Source: Bugula neritina
Lineage: Eukaryota; Bryozoa; Gymnolaemata; Cheilostomatida; Bugulidae
Reading direction: 5' to 3'
DNA: 64,000 bases
Assembly (NCBI GenBank): GCA_964035545.1
Contig: OZ037766.1
Span: 5,557,722-5,621,721, forward strand
Shown here one piece after another: positions 12,996 to 25,333 of this stretch. Numbering within the stretch: the stretch's first letter is position 1; the number at the start of each line of letters is the position of its first letter. The notes under the pieces were generated by a model. That model worked only from the letters and a program-made list of their open reading frames with translations. It ran no database searches and had not been told where the DNA came from. Both the position numbers and the translations under genes were made by a program.

Positions 12996-15749
12996 TTTTA
13001 TCAAATCCTGACCTCACTTATATCCGCTCTGTCCTGTTCGGGTAAATAAATTTTATCAAATATTGCAGTTTATTCTGTAATGCTATCAGCTTATGAAGCA
13101 ATAAAACATTTTCACTTAGATATCTATTTAATGAATGAAAACTTTATAATATTATCGATGTACTACAATTTTGAAATTAAGACTTTCTTTTTTGGCATGT
13201 AAACTAAATAATTAAAAAAAGTTTTATGCTTGAAAGAAGATAAATTATTTGCATTTGAAAATAATCTATAATCGCCTTCAGACTGGTGGCAATTAGGTGT
13301 CAGACATAAAGGGATGATTTTTTAATTTATTAGAAAACGCATTTTTTTATTTTGCTAGCCATATTTTCATGGTTAGATTGGCATTTCAATTAGGCATGTA
13401 TGTATTTATAGAATTGAATTAATAACTTGACATGCAGTGCGAGATACATTTTATATAACAAGCTAAAAATGTTTATATTAGAAGAAAATATTATGTGAAC
13501 ACAATTTGATTTTATATATCTTTATGTTTTCTAAACTTGGTAGATCCAGCTTTATTTTTCATATATTGAAACAGCAAATTAATTATCGAAACACTATAAA
13601 CTTATATATAGGACTATAAATATACGACGTGTAAAATCCTTAGATTTACAAGATTCTTATACACATAAAGTCTTATAATTTAAAACTCTAAGTTGCCTTT
13701 TATTGACCCAGAAAAAGTTTTGCGGGGTATAATTATGGTGCTACGTATTATTCTAAAGCACTCAGAGTTCTGAGCTGGTTATAGAGCCATGCTTGTAATC
13801 AGAATCAACATAAATATGTACAGATACTAAAATAGCGGTATAAATAAGCAAAATACTTTTTTTTCAAACTTTCAACATCTACTGATGATGACATGTAATT
13901 TCACAGCAGCTGCTGACAGAGTGCTGTACAGTCATCGGGTCAACTGTTTCAATTGTTTATAAATTGGGTGATGATAAACTGTTCATCCTTTACACATGGC
14001 TAGTATCTGGCACATGGTTGCAACATGATGACCTTTGTCAGCACTACAACAATATGAATCAGCTTTTCCGTATAAAAATATTATGCTGTAAAATTTTGTA
14101 AAGGGGAATTATCATTTTCTAAGTTTGTAAGAAACTGGTATCCTTGTGTAAACTACGAAATTTAAAGCTGTTTGAAACAAATATTTTGCAAATATAAGAC
14201 ACACCTAATTACTCAAACGTGTATGCTTTTGGAAAATCATGTTTCTATGACCTATGGCATGATAATATACTTTTTAACTAAAGCTTAGAGACTTGAATTA
14301 AGATATAATTTTGCAATTACTGGAATTTGAGGGCAAAAAATTTCTTTTATGCTAAGACAAAAGTAGAACATTGTTTGTGTAAGCATTTAGCTATTTTATC
14401 ATTTGTGTATTCATAAGAGATAATACGAATTTTAGGCGCTCCAAATTAGTAGACTTTCATTATATTCAAAATTGCAATGCCCTGTTACCTTGGATAGCTT
14501 AAAGCATGAAGTCTAGAAAAATTGCGAAAATTAACGTTTTATAATCTGTACAGTTGCTTTTCATCAATTTCATGAAAAACCTGAATTTACTATTTTAGAC
14601 ACAGGCACAAGTTATTTTACGTTTACCCCAACTTTGTGTTTTAGGTGGTGTTTTGATAGAATATTATTGCAATGTTTGATTTGTGTACTTGTTGATTATT
14701 AAGAACTGCGATCCTGCACGGTCTACAGCCATTGAATTGAAGATAATGTAATCCAGACATGTAAAGCAATCATATTATTCTTACAATATTAAACTTAGAT
14801 AAAATAATTCCTAATGCCGAGGCTTTTATAGTAATTACTCTTATTAGCTTGGAGGTTATAGTATGGCTGGAGGAGTGAGGGGGGACTATGATGCAGCCCA
14901 AGCGTATATTTTCAATAGTATAGAACCAAACAGTAACAAAAAAACTTGACACCTAAATGAAATACTTGTTGCTACACATAAGGCAAATTTATATAGCTTT
15001 TTGTGCATGCATGTATTGAAAGTTTGCTCTTATGTATGGGAACCCAAAACAAATGATCATATTTTAATTATAGCCCAGCAAGGAATACACTACAATGCAT
15101 CAAACATGCACTTGAATATTAAATTTACAAACATATTATGGTGTATCAGTAGACACAATGAACATCAATGCAAGGTGCAAGAGAAATAATTGTTATGTTA
15201 AATATTGATTGTCCACCTACAACTAAGGGTATACAACTCTTAACCATTGAATTATGTTTAATTTATGGCCTATAGCACTAGCATATTACCTAAAAATACA
15301 TCGGCAATCCTTACAGTAAACTTGCATGGCATGCAAAGAAAATGCTAGTGTAGAAAGCTCAGAGAAACTAAAGACTGAACTGATGCTGCATAGGAAGTGA
15401 AGGATATCAACGCAATTCAAACTAGAACTCTGATGCTTTTAGCAAAGTACAAGAATAACTCGTCATAGTGAAAGCAACATGGCTAGTAATGGTTTACTGC
15501 ATTTAATTGGGCTAGTAAGCAGTAACAACTTCATCTTTATAATATTATGAAACAATGCAAACTGTGAAAATAAGCATAGCTGTACACACATAAACAATTT
15601 AAAACTAATTAATGACAGTTTTATGTTTATTAAACAAACAATTGAATTCACAGTAAAACAATTGAGCTCACAGGAGTAGCGATGACAACTATAAACATAT
15701 ATAAAAGATAAAAAGTTTAATTACAGAAAAAAGAACAGTTAAGCTGACA
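12995..15749. other. intergenic/3' region between convergent Delta and mL64 genes
   Basis: This AT-rich stretch includes the Delta 3' UTR and the mL64 3' UTR (minus-strand AATAAA, seen as TTTATT at 15626-15631). A short direct repeat of ATAAATTTTATCAAAT occurs at about 12991 and 13046. Small open frames here have no recognisable content. Confidence 0.6.
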
Positions 15750-17893
15750 TTATGCTGCCGATGATTCACCCCCATCTGCTGACTGCGTATTCATGTCAGC
15801 AGTCAGCTTTGCTACTCGTTGTGCAATAAGATTGGCTTTATTTTGCTTCTTCAGCAACTTTTTAGCTTTTTTCTCTTGCTCTTCTTTCCACTCCATCATC
15901 TGTTGAAACTTGAGATCTTTGTGACTAACTTCATAGCCAAAGAATTCCCTAGCTTCCTCTAGCAGCGCTTTATGGCGCTCCAGCTACAATAAGTTATGCT
16001 TTCATCTTTACTTTCATACAAGAATTTATTTTGTACCTTACAAACTTTAGATTCAAGTGCGCATGTGCTAATTATTGTACATTAAATTATGACGTTTTCT
16101 CTAACTGCAGGTGAGAATGAAAATCTACAAATTTTCCCCAACTTCCTGTTCAATGGGTGTCTTATTGGACTGATTGTTGACTTATTTTTGATTGTTAACT
16201 ATTAAGCTGTGTATCCAGTGGCATATTTAGAAATTGTGCAACCACATGGTTAATGAGGTGCAGCAGATTCTCAAACATTACCAGGGACAAAACCGTACAG
16301 TGAGAGGTTAGAGTCTAAATTAGATTGCAAATTTATATAACAAAAACCATAGTAATTATATATAGCAATTATTGTTCTTGGTATTTAGTGTTTCATAAAC
16401 CTATTGTCAGCATCATAATTCACCAACATATTCTTATTCTAAGTAAAGTTCTAAAAATATTTAAACCACAATTAATACCGATATTCAGCTAGTTATAACT
16501 AAGATGCCTTAGAATTATTCATACAACATTTCAAATTCCATATAAAACCTCACCTGTTTATTATCTTTTTCCAGCTGCTTATTTCGTCTTTCATAATGTT
16601 GCTGTATATACTCATCCATTTTTGACATTCGCTCTTCAATACGCTTTTGGTGTTGTTCAATCTCTTCCTTTTCTAACAACTTCTTCTCCCGTAATATTTG
16701 GATACGTTCAGTTACTGGTTTAGATAACTGAGCTTTGGCAATTTCTCTCTAGAAATTGTAGTAACAGCAGTTAACAAAAAAGGAGACACCTCCACCAGAT
16801 GTAGCAATCAAATAAAATTCTTCAACTGTAAGCCTATTTACTTTTTTTTCACCTGGTGATGTGTTATCATTAATAATAATACTGAATTATGACAAACTTA
16901 AAGACTGGCTTGAGACAATGATTTTCAACATCATATTGAAAGTGGTTATTGATTATTATTATTAATATTATCATACTAATTATTACTTAAAGTCAATAAA
17001 AATATCTACAACTACTGTAGTGTGCGTTACAATAATAATTGCTTATAATATATTAAAATAACACTTACATTAAAGTTATAGCATTAATGTTGACTGTCTT
17101 ATACTGATTTAATAAAGCTAACTTAAAAGTAATTTCTATTTTCTACATTATTAGTTAGTATTACCATTACATTAGTATTAGGCTACTACCACTATTCACT
17201 AATTACTAGTAATTAGGCAAGCCTGTTTATTTGAATTCTAATTTTATATTGCTTAATAAATTACATTAAGTTATTTAATTTTAGCCAATTACTTATTAAT
17301 AACTTAGTATAGAAAATGAAATTTTTCATTAAATTTAATTGAAAGGTTAGGGTAAATGGTTGAACACATTAAATATAATACTGAGACTGAATATGATAGT
17401 GATACGCCTAAGGCTAATCCTATGGATAAGCCCACAGTAATGGTAAATCATAAAGATAATCCTATAGATTAAGATTGATAATTATAATAATGATAATCAT
17501 AATGACAACGGTTAGAAGTAGAACTAGAAGTACCTCAACAACATTTGTGGGTGGCCATAGGAGAGAAGGATTTATTCCAGACGCCGAACCAAATTTAGCA
17601 TAAATTTTATTGTTAAAGCGGTTTGGTTGCTCTGGAAATTCTATAGAAGGGCGCTTGAAGTTTGGAAATCGACGAGCTTGAGTTTCAACTTCAGGGTGTT
17701 GAAGTATGCCTTTCAAGCGCTTGTATAAATGTGGTTTCAACCGAGATATATTAGTAGATGCATTTTTGTTTTCCAGATTATTTTTATACCCACTAGACAA
17801 CTTTTTATTATGTGAAAAAACAACGAGAGGTAGCTTTTGCGGTGTCCATAGGGAGTTATTTTTACAAGCCAGCTTGCTGAAGGGCGCAGCCAT
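15750..17893 (-). CDS. GADD45GIP1: mitochondrial large-subunit ribosomal protein mL64 (GADD45GIP1/CRIF1)
   Basis: Three minus-strand exons, 17893-17534, 16748-16554 and 15983-15750, all break at phase 0 and give 262 aa (human 222). The start AAACATGGCTGCGCCC has good context. The N-terminus is basic and free of acidic residues, as expected for a mitochondrial presequence. Exon 1 ends with a Trp/Pro segment (SLLWPPTNVVE) resembling the family's N-terminal region. Exon 2 is a long charged helix (EEIEQHQKRIEERMSKMDEY). Exon 3 carries EAREFFGYEVSHKDLKFQQM, matching human [20 protein letters not shown], followed by a Lys-rich helix and a small-residue C-terminus. The human protein is a mitoribosome component near the exit tunnel and has been described as a nuclear cofactor (CRIF1). 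It faces DNAJB14 head to head. Confidence 0.9.
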
Positions 17894-19745
17894 GTTTATT
17901 AACTTAGATGAAGTCCCTTTCTATTTTCCGTAGTACATTACGGGCTTTCAAGAACCACTCAACGTCTATTTTGATACAGTGCAATCTAGAATAATGACTA
18001 AAGACGTATTTTAAGAGATCAAGTGTTTTTTTTTATAGTGTACAGCATTGAATAAGAGACCTCAAAGATACCACTACATTAGGCAAATAATGATTAGCTA
18101 TTGAAACAGTTGCAAGCCAATCATAGCACTTTTAACATTATGCTTACAAGACAAATCTTCACAAGTAATATTATCATAATTATTTACTATTTAGCCTTGC
18201 CTGAATCATAATGATAATCTGATAATTATAATTTATAATATTTAGAAAATAATAGTTATTATTTAAATTAATAAATGTAGTTAATGATTAAGTGATGATA
18301 ATCGTAATGGTTAATGAATACGTGATGGCTGATGATGATAATAATAGATGATAACCTAAAGTTGAATATTTATCTTAAATGATTATCATTATCATTATGA
18401 TTATGACCATTTTATGATAACCAATATGAATATCATAATATAATGATAATCATAATGGTTAAACTTAATATTTATGTTAAAGTTTATGTTATACTTATAA
18501 TAATAAATATAATCATAATGTTATAGTAAGAGTAAGTCTAATAGTAATAGTAATACTTAATTATAATACTAATAGTAATACACTAAATACTAAAAGTAAA
18601 TAGTAAAACTAAAAGTAAATAGTCATACTAAGTCTAATAGTTATAGTAATAGTAAATGTAATAGTAATACTAATAGTAGTACATTACTCATTACTCATTT
18701 ATTCATTACTCTTAGTGTTACATTATTGATATTCATATTCATATACTTATTCTTAATAACTAATAGTAATAACTATAACTCTATAAGTATATCAATATGA
18801 ATATGGAGTGAGAGTCTAATTTAAACTAAAAGTTTGAATTACTAAAAGTAAACCTAATTACTAATAAATATTAGTAGGTAATTAGTTATACTTATAGTTA
18901 TAATCTTTAAGTTTAAGTTAACCAAGTTAAAGTAAAAGTTGTATGAGCTAACTCTAAGTATGATGAATCCACTTACATGATCAAATTGTGAGTAGTTAGA
19001 ACTATGTGGTATTTCTGTTTTGTGTGTTTTTGTGTACTGATCTTAAAATCATTTAGGTTGCTCTTTTTAGTATTAAATGAAAATATACATTGCAATTAGT
19101 GTAACAATCATAGCTTGTATGGTTATTACATTTAGTTTTACTATCAAGATTTCTATCATAATTTTATTTATTCACATATGACCTCTTGGATATAATTATT
19201 GTTAACAACTTTAGTAATAATAGTAGTGAATTAATGTGTAATGAATCCGGAATGTTGAACTTGAACAGTTATTGTAAGCTTACATAGTGTTGTTTTATAA
19301 CCATAAAATATTAGACCAATGATAATGACCTAGCTATTAATAGTTGTGTTCATCAGGTGTTCTAAGTTTCCTAATTGTAGTTCATATAATGCTACATATA
19401 CTTATCTAAAACATTTGTATTTAACTTGAAATAATTTAATAAAGTCTGTAGCGTTTTCTGTTGAGTTTAGTTATTTTTACATAGTGCTAAAACTTTGATT
19501 TTTCAGTAAATTGATATTGTTTGTGGTACTATGATATATTATAGGGCTAAAGATTACGTAATTCAAGCTGGAACATAAGTGTTAACTAACGATCAGATAC
19601 AAGTTTAGAGACAGAAACTAAATTATGCAATGAATATGTAGTAATATAATAAATAAATTTATACTTTTAAAAGAGTGATATCCACTTTTGTAGTCGCATT
19701 GGCTGCTCAAAAGAGAAGAAATCAACAATTGTGAGTATAATAGTA
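17894..19745. other. intergenic region between divergent mL64 and DNAJB14 genes
   Basis: Low-complexity AT-rich DNA. From about 18200 to 18960 it consists of drifting ATAGTAATACTAATAG and ATAATCATAATG-type repeats. Both promoters must lie here, but I recognise no specific element. Confidence 0.6.
18200..18960. repeat. AT-rich simple repeats (TAATAGTAATAC / ATAATCATAATG)
   Basis: Interspersed short units of TAATAGTAATACTAA, ATGATAATCATAATGGTTAA and AAGTAAATAGT recur with drift. Several are near-palindromic. There is no coding frame. Confidence 0.6.
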
Positions 19746-22700
19746 ATGGAGTCTAATAGAGATGAAAGCGTCAAGTGTCTTAAAATTGGAAGGGATTCTC
19801 TTGTCAAAATGGATTATGATAAAGCTCTTAAATTTGCCAATAAATCCCAGAAGCTCTACCCTTCCCAACAGGCAGAAGGTAAGCTGTGGATTTATTAGAA
19901 TAGAAGTTTTCAGATTTGGTTTGGTTTGCTCTTAGTATGATGACTTGCTAACCATGGCAGCAATTGCTACAAAAATTGGAACTAGCGTAACCAATGGGTA
20001 AAGATGAGTTTGAGTATAAGTTTTTATATCATTTAGGTATTGATATACCTTAAATTTTAGTTTAAAGAAATGGTAAAGCACTATTTGTTTATATTTTCAA
20101 GTAACTACTAAATAAAAATCACAAATATGTATAATTTTGTTTTAATATTAGTGTAGGTCACAGATGAGACTATTTTAATATCTTCTTAGAAGTTGGATGA
20201 TTAGTGTGACACAATTGCTCCCTATTTATATAGCATTTAGTAGTATTTAAAACCATAGATTTTTTTTAAAATTAAAGGTTTTCAAGTAGTTCATTAATTA
20301 TATTGGTTTTCACATTTTTAGCTTTAAAAAATGATAGACCATGTTCATGAAATTAAATGCAAACCTATGCTAAGAAAAACAAAAACTCAGCATATCGAAA
20401 AATGTTCAACAGTCGGCATTTTATTTTGTTTTAGTAGCACTAGGATCAATAGATATAGTTCATGTCCTTTCTAAACCAATAGTTTTTTGTTTTTGTAAAT
20501 TTCTATTTGTCATATGTTGGCTTAAGCGCAAAACTGAGTGAGGTCTGCTGATAAGCATGTTTTAAATTTTTTCTGATTTTTTTAAAACCGGTGTTGATGA
20601 TTTTGTGCTATTCAAGCATTATTTTCCATCTAATGCAGACCTTATAAAGCTAATAGAAGAGAAGAGAAATTCAACGCCAACAGAAAACAGTGAGAGTGAA
20701 GGAGTTAGACAGAGACGTGGCAGTTTCTCTAGAACTAATGGGACGACTCCAATACATAAAGAGAATGAGTCAGTTGAGCCAGCCTACACTCCGGAACAAT
20801 TGGCGTCTGTTAAACGGTAGTACCACCTCTGGCAACTCATGCAATTGTATAAGATTTTATGTGATTGGCTTTAAAAATTAAACAGAGGACCAATCTCGTA
20901 TAAAAGTATGTTGAAGTGACACTTGGGGTTTTTCAAACTTTAAAAAATCAAAAATAAAAATACTCTAACATTGCATTTGTGTACTTTATATATAATAGAC
21001 GAAATTTCTGTAAATTGTTTTTACTTGCTTTTATTGTTGTAATAGCCAATAACTCATTGCATTCTCTTTCCAGAATAAAGAAATGCAAGACCTACTATGA
21101 AATTCTGGGGGTCAGCAAAGATGCAACAGATTCGGACTTGAAAAAAAGTTATAGAAAGATGGCATTGCAGTTTCATCCGGATAAAAACAAAGCACCCGGT
21201 GCAACAGAGGCTTTTAAATGTGAGTGGCAAAGTATTTTTAGTCCACCACATGGTCTCCTATACGTGCTTGCTATACACATCAAACTGTAGACGATTACAT
21301 GGTGTGGGTGTGTGCTCGCTGGAGTTAGTGGGTGTGAGTGAGTGAGCAGTAGTACTAGCAGTAGCAGCGGTAGCGGTAGTAGTAGTAGTATATAGTAAAG
21401 TATTATATAGGCTAATGTTATTTGATTTCCACAGCAATTGGTAACGCATATGCCATACTGAGTGACAGCAGCAAGAGGAAACAGTACGACTTATACGGAG
21501 AGGAAGACGTCCACCGCCCCAGCTCCAATAGGAATGGTCATCACCGACATTCTCACAGCTTTGAGGCAGATATATCACCAGAGGACCTGTTCAACATGTT
21601 CTTCAGTGGCTCAGCATTTACCTGTAAGTACTGACTGTTGCTTTATTCATCTGTAAGTACTGACTGTTGCTTTATTTACCTGTAAGTAATGACTGTTGCT
21701 TTATTCACCTGTAAGTACTGACTGTTTCTTTATTTACCTGTAAGTTCTGTCTTTTGCTTTATTCACCTGTAAGTTGGGTAGAGTTCGTTTACATGTGAAC
21801 TTTTAATGTTGTTATAATGCTGTGTAAATGATGTAATAACCTATACTATGACACTGTGTATACCTAGTATGTCAAGGTCTATTCCGCACTTGTGTTCAAG
21901 GACAGGGACTTTTGGTGTATGTCTTTGGTAGCTCTGTCTATGAGAAGTGGTAGAACTACAGTAGCTAGAGGTTATATGCAAATTGCCACAGGATTTCGTA
22001 GAATGGCAAATATTTGGTGGAAGTGGTTTAGTTTTAGGATAGGTAGTAATTTTGAGCCAGGTAATAGTAATATGTGGTCTCTATGTTCATGGTTCTCTTC
22101 TATTTATATCTTTGCTTGAAGATACGAGCAGACAAGCGGAACGCTCCAGACGCCACCCTCATTCTGCATTTCATCATCGCAGAGATCGAGAGAGGCAAGG
22201 CTCAGAGGTGTGTCTTCGTTCTAGAGTTATACTCAAGTAGTCATTGCATAAGTTATACTAATGTGTAAATATTGTGCTTTAAGCAACTTTAGTTTTACTT
22301 GTTAACTCAGTAGTTCATAGGACAAGATCAGGCAGTGCAACAGTGTCATTCACCCTTTTTGACCTCAGTTGTTTGATTTAATACAGTGAAAGATCTTTAT
22401 TTATTTCATATAAAGTGTCAATGGCTATAAGGTAGCATGTATTGTACACCAGTTCACATGTTTAGTTATATGCTCTCTTTTGTGATTTTAGGGCATGTTG
22501 AGTGCACTGTTCCAGTTGTCCCCTATACTAATAATGGTAATACTATCACTGTTCAGTATAGCAATGCAAGGCGAAGATCCATATTCCTTCCGAAAAACCG
22601 GGTAAAATGTTTTTCTGTCTTTTCATGTAGTTTCTAATTAAGTTTCTGTTGGATGTATATACAAGATGCACAATGAAAATCTGTGCGATTTTAATCGGAT

Positions 22701-24249
22701 TCAAGTTTAATTGAAAATGAATTTAAAATATAATTTATAATTTTTTTGTCTAATTTACTAGCTAAAATACACTGCTGGACCTGCTGCCACCAAGTACTTC
22801 CTGTCAATGTGAATCATAAGTAAAGTTGTTTGTGTGTTTTAGGTCTTACAGTATCGCAAGAACAACAAGTAAACACGGCATCCCGTACTTTGTAAAAGAT
22901 AGTTTCAGTCAAGCATATAGTGGACGGTCACTTCACAAACTAGAAAGAGAAATAGAAAATATATATATAAGCAATCTAAGAAATGAGTGTTACAGGGAAC
23001 AGATGCAGAGTAAGTTATGTTATACGTGCATACTACATAGATCAATGTAGTAGATCTATTTATACAGTATATACCAGATGTGTAAGATACTGGAACTGCA
23101 GTGAAACCTTAACCTTGATGGTGATTTATTACTCGCTTCCTGAAACTGTAATCTATTTGCTGCACAGCTTAGAGCAGATTTGCTAGCTTTTTGAAAATGT
23201 TTGAAAATTTAAAACTTTAGTACCCATAACATGCTTTCTTTTATATGCAGCTAATTTCTGAAAATTTCATTTAAAAACCCCATAAAATTTGTGACTACTC
23301 ATTGGTAGAAAATAAGTTAATGTGTCAGTGAGTGGTGAAACAGATGAACAATTGTTGCTTCCAGATTCTCATTCATGCTTATAGTTAGGCTGATTGAAAA
23401 GTGTTTGAATTCTCTTGTTGAGTATGTAACTCTTTTTAATCTTAGCCTTGTTTCTTAGCGCAGAACTATGGATTTTTGGTTTATTGGCAGCTATTCAAAC
23501 AATTTGCTACTCATATTGTGAAGCAGAGAACTTTTGCTGACAGGCTTACGTTTAAAAATTGGAATTGAGCAAGATTAATATGTATATACTCATTTATTGC
23601 TAACAGCTAGAGTTCAAATAACCAAGAGTACACAACTCATTATCTAACTTGATGCAATGAAGAAATTTTGTCAGATTTGAAAATTTGGAAATAATAAATT
23701 TATATTTTCTGATAAGACAACTTTTTCTACTTTTTCTGGAACTTCCTAGAACTAAACAAATTTACTACTTTAAAAGAAAAAAATATACAAAGCTATTACA
23801 AAAGTTACAGTTGAAAAGTAAATTAATCATATTTAAGAAGGATAAAAATATGTTTTTGCAGCTAGATAAAACATGCAATAATAGTTCGAAGTTATATCGC
23901 ATTTGAAAAACATTGATTTTTAAAAATTTTCTAGCAGTTTTGTTATTTTTAGAAGCTGCTCGTTAGAAATATAGATTTCTTGCTTCATTGATCTCCGAGT
24001 AAAGACAATTCCTAATGCGTTTTAGATAACAAAATCTAATAAAACCTGTCTATTGTTAACTATTAGTATGCATAGTTAATCTTTCAATATAAACAGCAGC
24101 TTTAAATTTCACATCAGTTGTATGTTTTTGTAGGGGAACAGTTGAGGTGGAAGGCCCGATATCACAGTGACAGCAAAGCTTATGAGCAAGCTAGTAATAT
24201 GCACCTTCATAGCTGTAATAAATTGAATGAACTATTTGGTGAAGGATAG
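19746..24249 (+). CDS. DNAJB14: DNAJB12/DNAJB14-type membrane-anchored J-domain protein
   Basis: Eight exons: 19746-19878, 20639-20816, 21074-21219, 21435-21623, 22122-22207, 22492-22601, 22843-23009, 24134-24249. They give 374 aa (human DNAJB14 379). The N-terminus [19 protein letters not shown] matches the family start MEGNRDEAEKCVEIAREAL. The J domain (about 108-172) has YYEILGV and the HPD triad at 138-140. A Gly/His/Ser-rich linker contains [14 protein letters not shown]. One hydrophobic span lies at about 248-268. The conserved C-terminal DUF1977-type domain has [13 protein letters not shown] and [15 protein letters not shown]. Family members sit in the ER membrane with the J domain in the cytosol and recruit Hsp70 for ER-associated degradation. 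AATAAA lies at 24376-24381. Intron 4 begins with six tandem copies of its own donor. Confidence 0.95.
21622..21775. repeat. 29-bp tandem repeat carrying the 5' splice site of DNAJB14 exon 4
   Basis: CTGTAAGT recurs at 21622, 21651, 21680, 21709, 21738 and 21767, exactly 29 bases apart, each followed (except the last) by a variant of ACTGACTGTTGCTTTATT. The first copy is the exon 4 donor, inferred from protein continuity. Confidence 0.95.
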
Positions 24250-25333
24250 TGACAAATATTAATATTGTATGCGAATATATATAATTTGTGCAGCCGTTTG
24301 TGTATTATCACATGTATTTTACCTTGTATGTATGCACAAATGTGTAGCCCCATCGCCTTTGAAATGGTAATTTGCAATAAAGTTGCCTCCTAAAATCTGT
24401 GGTAGCTACCAAGAAAATGCGTTCAGGGAACTCTTGGAAGCTGACCTACCCTTACTGGCTCACCACCATGATAATATAAAAATTTAACTAAATTCTAATA
24501 TATTGTTATAAATTTTTGTGTCCACCTGTCTTCGTTTATTGAAACTAAAATTATGTACTTCTATATTGTGGTTAGGTCATACCATTTATCAGTGTATTTA
24601 TTCTTTGTTAGAGTTATAATTTTATGAAAGTTTATTGTACTTTTATTTATGTAACAGATATTTTTACATAATTGTAAATACAATTGGTTTTCAATTACAC
24701 CAAAATAATTAAAGTTTATACCATCTTTTTCAAGCAATATACAAACATGTTTAAATTAGTTTTGTCATTTTTGTGAGTTATGAGATCTAGAAATCTGCAC
24801 TCACTTTCAGGTAAATCTCTAATACCAAATGGTTAAAAAAAACTTAAGGACGCATTGCATACTTTAGATTTGAGTTTAAGTTGTATCATATTATTAAAAT
24901 ATTATACTATATTGCATGTGTAATTTAAATCAAAATCTAAGATCCTTTGATTTGCCGTGATTGCAATTTTTAAGTTCATGGATTGTAAAATAATTTCCTT
25001 TTGCTTTGTATAATGTAATGAAGTGAAGAGTTGTGTTCACTTTAACTTTGTAGACCACAAGGTTAGGACTAAGTTGATTGGTTAATCAGACTATCAATAG
25101 AGACCAATCAGAGAATAATAATTACGTTATTCTTCTGCACGCATGAAGTATAATAGCCATTATTCTTGCATCAATTTTCAAACTGTTTGTTTTCGTTGTC
25201 ATTGTGTGGCCGGCTACGCAGTGTTTTTTCAAGCTCATAAATCTGCCATTGGCCTATTATTTGATATTTACTTTGCAGAAGTTTAATAATACGTTAACAT
25301 AATATTGCAACCTGCTAGTACCATTGTATAAAC
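24250..25333. other. intergenic region, DNAJB14 3' end to fascin promoter
   Basis: It holds the DNAJB14 3' UTR with AATAAA at 24376, then AT-rich DNA. The fascin 5' UTR should lie just before 25334. No other element was recognised. Confidence 0.55.

Noticed and set aside
14770..15651. Several 60-aa open frames
   Set aside because: Short AT-rich frames between convergent genes with no motif or family resemblance.
21258..21578. Minus-strand Thr/Ala-rich open frame
   Set aside because: It covers a GTA/GCA simple repeat in a DNAJB14 intron and the antisense of exon 4.
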